DNA of 64,000 nt, from NCBI GenBank assembly GCA_965238045.1, contig CBDEGU010000008.1:1-64000 (forward strand). Direction: 5' to 3'. The notes beneath the pieces are model-generated. The model was not told where the DNA came from and ran no database searches. It saw nothing but the letters and a program-made list of their open reading frames with translations. The position numbers and the translations under genes were made by a program. Positions 59,035-64,000 of the stretch are shown here, piece by piece (positions within the stretch are counted from its first letter, which is position 1; each line of letters starts with the position of its first letter). Source of the DNA: CBDEGU01 sp965238045 (GTDB lineage Bacteria > Acidobacteriota > Terriglobia > Bryobacterales > UBA6623).

Positions 59035-61464
59035 CTACATCAGGCTCAGCGGGTCGACATCGATCACCAGCGCTGTAGGCGGCCAATTTTTCTCCATCGC
59101 GAATCGCCGCGCCGTCGCCAGCAGCTCCGAGAGCTTCCTGCGGCTTCGAGCCTTGATCAAAAACTGATACCGAAAGTCCGTCTTCAGTTTCACCATCGGC
59201 GCCGCCGCCGGGCCCATCACACGAACCCCTTCGGGCGGCTCGGCGAAACGGCGGCCCAGCTCACCACTGAGCCTAAGCGCTTCTTCCAGCTTCTTGCCAC
59301 GAACGATCAAACTCGCCATCGCGGTGAACGGAGGATAGCGCATCATGCGCCGAAAGTGCAGTTCCTTTCTGTAGAACCCTTCATAGTCCTGTCGAGCCGC
59401 GAACTCGATGGCGTAGTGATCGGTATTGAGCGTTTGCAGCAGAACCTCGCCGAGCAGTTCGCCGCGTCCGGCGCGTCCGGCCACTTGCGTCAGAAGCTGA
59501 AAGGTCCGCTCGGCGGCGCGAAAATCCGGCATGCCCAGGCCAACGTCGGCCGAAACCACGCCGACCAGCGTTACGTTGGCGACGTCATGACCCTTGGCGA
59601 CCATCTGCGTTCCCACGAGAATGTCGTAGGCGCCCTCGCGAAACTCGCGGAGAATATTTTCATACTGGCCGCGGCCGCGCACGCTGTCGCGGTCCAGACG
59701 CACGATACGGGCCCTTGGGTAGCGCTCGCGTAACTGATCCTCGACCTTCTCCGAGCCGCTGCCAATGAAGTAAATATGCTCGCTCGTGCATTTCGGACAC
59801 CGCGAAGGCACCGGCTCGGTGTAGTCGCAATAGTGGCACATGAGCCGTTTCTCGCGGCGATGATGCGTCAGCGTTACTGAACAGTTCTGGCACTCGACGC
59901 GCTCGCCGCAGCTGCGGCAGGTCACAAAGGACGAGAAGCCCCGCCGGTTCAACAGCAGGATGACTTGCTGGCCCAACTGCAGCCTCTGTTCGATGGCGTC
60001 TTCCAAAGCCCTCGAAAAAAGCCCCTGCCGCCCCGTCTCGCTGAACTCCTGCTTCATATCCACGACAGCGACCTCGGGCAGCGGCCGTTGTTCGACCCGC
60101 GAGGGCAGTCGCAGAAGCTGATACTTGCCGCGCTCGGCGTTGTATCTCGATTCAAGGCTCGGCGTCGCCGATCCCAGCACCACGGTCGCCCCGGCCGCCT
60201 TCGCGCGCATCACCGCCACATCGCGGCCGTTGTAGCGCGGCGCTTCCCCCTGCTTGTAACCACCGTCATGCTCCTCGTCGACAATCACCAGACCCAAATT
60301 CGATACCGGCGCGAAAACGCCAGAACGCGTGCCAACCACGACCCGTGCCTCTCCGCCTCGCACGCGCCTCCATTGGTCCGAGCGCTCCAGACCGCTGAAG
60401 GCGCTATGCAGAATCGCCACCTTGCCGGCGAAACGCACAAAAAACTCAGCGGCGACCGCCGGCGTCAGAGCGATCTCGGGAACCAACAACAAGGCGCTCT
60501 TGCCAGCGCGCAGCACCTCTTCGATCGCCCGCAGATACACTTCGGTCTTGCCCGACCCGGTGACCCCGTGCAGCAAAAACGTTTGGAATTTCCCCCGCTC
60601 GATAGACTTTTTCACCGCTCTGAAGGCCGCTTCCTGATCGGCATTGAGAACAGGCTGCTCCTTGCTTCCGGCCTCTGGAATCTGCTCCAGAGGAATCCTC
60701 GTCAGCGTCACGACACTCGCCTTGGCCAAACGCCGGGCCACCCGCGCAACATCCTTGCGCTGGGGCTCCAACTCGGCGATGTCGTGACTGCCCGCGTGCT
60801 CGCGCAAGTAGTCGACGAGCCAGCGCTCGCCGCGCGTGAGTTTCTCCGGTGCCGCGCCAAAGTCACCGGCGGAGACGACCAGCCGCCCCCCGCGCGCAAG
60901 CAGCGGATCACGGCTGACGATTCCCGATTCGACCGTCAGCCATCGCTTGCGCTTCAGCGATCGCAGCGCCGTATCTGAGTCGGGAAGCCGTTTCTTGAGG
61001 TAATCCAGCGTCAGCGGGCGTTTCTCTAGCGCCCGCAACAGCTTCACGAACGGATCGTCCGGCGTGGCCGAGCGGGTGAATTGCCGGGCGGCTTCCTGAC
61101 CTCTGGCGGTGAGCGAGACCACGGTCGTCTTGCGCGTCTCGCCGCCAAGCGGAAGCATCGTCCGCAGCACCTCCCCGATCGGAGCGCAGTAGTAGTCGCC
61201 GATCCAGCGGCCCAGAGCAAGCAACTCGGCGCTCAGGGCGGGTTCTTCATCCAGCAGACGCAAAATTTGGCGCGGCTTCTGCTCCGGCGGCTGGTCGTGG
61301 AGCTTGACGATTACCCCGCTGAGCTTACGATTCCCTAGCGTAGCGATGGCTCGCGCGCCGACCTGTGCGCGATGCCGCGTGGTCTCGGGCAGCAAGTAGG
61401 TGAAGGTCTGGTCAAGCGGAACGGGCAGCGCCAGATCGGCGAATCGGGGCAGATGCGAACACAT
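59035..61464 (-). CDS. priA: Primosomal replication restart helicase
   Basis: 809 residues of the DNA helicase that restarts stalled forks. The N-terminal 3'-DNA-binding domain begins with ADLALPVPLDQTFTYLLP. The helicase core has Walker A GVTGSGKTEVYLRA, the DEEH box (IVDEEHDGGYKQ), the GSATPSLES motif and the motif near RNGRDVAVMRA. The zinc region is complete: CRSCGERVECQNC...MCHYC...CPKC, eight Cys. GTQMVAKGHD and the C-terminal QVAGRAGRG follow. It is transcribed alone, just after the AtuA-like gene. Confidence 0.96.
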   Translation of the reverse strand: MCSHLPRFADLALPVPLDQTFTYLLPETTRHRAQVGARAIATLGNRKLSGVIVKLHDQPPEQKPRQILRLLDEEPALSAELLALGRWIGDYYCAPIGEVLRTMLPLGGETRKTTVVSLTARGQEAARQFTRSATPDDPFVKLLRALEKRPLTLDYLKKRLPDSDTALRSLKRKRWLTVESGIVSRDPLLARGGRLVVSAGDFGAAPEKLTRGERWLVDYLREHAGSHDIAELEPQRKDVARVARRLAKASVVTLTRIPLEQIPEAGSKEQPVLNADQEAAFRAVKKSIERGKFQTFLLHGVTGSGKTEVYLRAIEEVLRAGKSALLLVPEIALTPAVAAEFFVRFAGKVAILHSAFSGLERSDQWRRVRGGEARVVVGTRSGVFAPVSNLGLVIVDEEHDGGYKQGEAPRYNGRDVAVMRAKAAGATVVLGSATPSLESRYNAERGKYQLLRLPSRVEQRPLPEVAVVDMKQEFSETGRQGLFSRALEDAIEQRLQLGQQVILLLNRRGFSSFVTCRSCGERVECQNCSVTLTHHRREKRLMCHYCDYTEPVPSRCPKCTSEHIYFIGSGSEKVEDQLRERYPRARIVRLDRDSVRGRGQYENILREFREGAYDILVGTQMVAKGHDVANVTLVGVVSADVGLGMPDFRAAERTFQLLTQVAGRAGRGELLGEVLLQTLNTDHYAIEFAARQDYEGFYRKELHFRRMMRYPPFTAMASLIVRGKKLEEALRLSGELGRRFAEPPEGVRVMGPAAAPMVKLKTDFRYQFLIKARSRRKLSELLATARRFAMEKNWPPTALVIDVDPLSLM

Positions 61465-61541
61465 TGAGTCTACCGATTCTAGCCCATGGATCCTCGCGGG
61501 CTGCGTGCCCGCCGAGACCCGCGGCCGCGCACCGGCCCGTC

Positions 61542-61886
61542 CTAGACCCGATCGAGAGCACTGAGTTCGTTCTCCTCAGCGTCGATTTCCATTCGCAGTA
61601 GTGCGGCGCTAAAGGTTTTCCCCTGCGCGTCGGTGCGCAGCGAGACTGTACCGCCCCCGCCAAGGGAATTGTGCAGCAGGAAATTGAGCGCGCCGAGATT
61701 CTCCAACTCGAAACGCTCGACCGGGCCCTTGCACAATCCGGTGAAGTGTCGCCGCACGCGTTCCGGTGTAACTTCACGCACAAGGACCGGGTAATACCGC
61801 TGGTCCCGGGCGATGAGGCCAATGTTGACCGTATCTCCCTTGTCACCCGAGCGGGCATGAGCAATTCGAATCAGCGCGATACGCAT
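61542..61886 (-). CDS. AtuA C-terminal-like small protein
   Basis: 114 residues beginning MRIALIRIAHARSGDKGDTVNIGLIARD, a hallmark of the domain found at the end of acyclic terpene utilisation protein AtuA. In many genomes it occurs as a free-standing protein next to an AtuA-like partner. No partner gene is adjacent here. The ending (HNSLGGGGTVSLRTDAQGK) is also typical. The role is unknown. It lies 12 bp after lon on the same strand. Confidence 0.8.
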   Translation of the reverse strand: MRIALIRIAHARSGDKGDTVNIGLIARDQRYYPVLVREVTPERVRRHFTGLCKGPVERFELENLGALNFLLHNSLGGGGTVSLRTDAQGKTFSAALLRMEIDAEENELSALDRV

Positions 61887-61898
61887 GGGGATCTCTGG

Positions 61899-64000
<2,102 letters not shown>

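Overview
This 64 kb window is a high-GC bacterial chromosome segment. Its gene content suggests an Acidobacteriota member of the Solibacter/Bryobacter type. The grounds are the look of the 16S gene, a TonB-dependent receptor with an N-terminal carboxypeptidase-regulatory-like domain, and DUF1549/DUF1553 and DUF1501 proteins with a formylglycine-enzyme-like neighbour. An S46 peptidase, a ceramidase-like protein and a Tat-type sulfatase point the same way. The phylum is inferred from recalled family patterns, not from an alignment.

Layout. 1-5.5 kb: respiratory complex I genes on the minus strand in the order nuoC-D-H-I-J-K-L, running off the left edge, with a good promoter upstream of nuoC. 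5.7-15.6 kb: a decayed acetamidase/formamidase, a secreted RidA-like protein, thiL, an M23 peptidase, a deoxynucleoside kinase, ruvB-ruvA, rsmE and a frameshifted hybrid histidine kinase. 15.7-19.1 kb: a mobile-element graveyard with IstB and IS3 fragments, then a class-C-like group II intron directly after a perfect 13-bp terminator-type hairpin. The intron's decayed reverse transcriptase gene is interrupted by an 816-bp IS5-family element. 19.2-30.4 kb: a MoxR-like ATPase/VWA pair, TonB receptor, TauD-type dioxygenase, OFA-type transporter, NarL-type regulator, a 116-bp inverted-repeat element, PspC protein, glucuronokinase-like GHMP kinase and a PD-(D/E)XK-like protein. 30.4-36.1 kb: a complete rRNA operon on the minus strand (16S, tRNA-Ala, tRNA-Ile, 23S, 5S) with promoter and terminator.

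36.5-64 kb: a glycosylase-like gene with an in-frame TAG, lpxA, S46 peptidase, ceramidase-like protein, VOC protein and a secreted protein also split by an in-frame TAG. Then come a DUF1549/DUF1553-DUF1501-SUMF1 operon, DUF3891, a xylose-isomerase-like protein, a sulfatase and two tandem membrane-anchored FkbM methyltransferases. These are followed by a KDA-dehydratase/aldehyde-dehydrogenase pair (lower arm of oxidative pentose degradation), an ArsS-like radical SAM/AhpD-like pair, priA, an AtuA_C-like small protein and lon, cut by the right edge.

Broken genes sit in accessory functions, while the housekeeping genes (nuo, thiL, ruvAB, rsmE, lpxA, priA, lon) read through cleanly. This argues for real gene decay over random sequencing error. 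I found no CRISPR array, prophage or known defence island. The most unusual items are the nested intron/IS structure, the two in-frame TAG codons, the tandem FkbM pair with a shared CGxCSL motif, and the plant-like glucuronokinase homologue.
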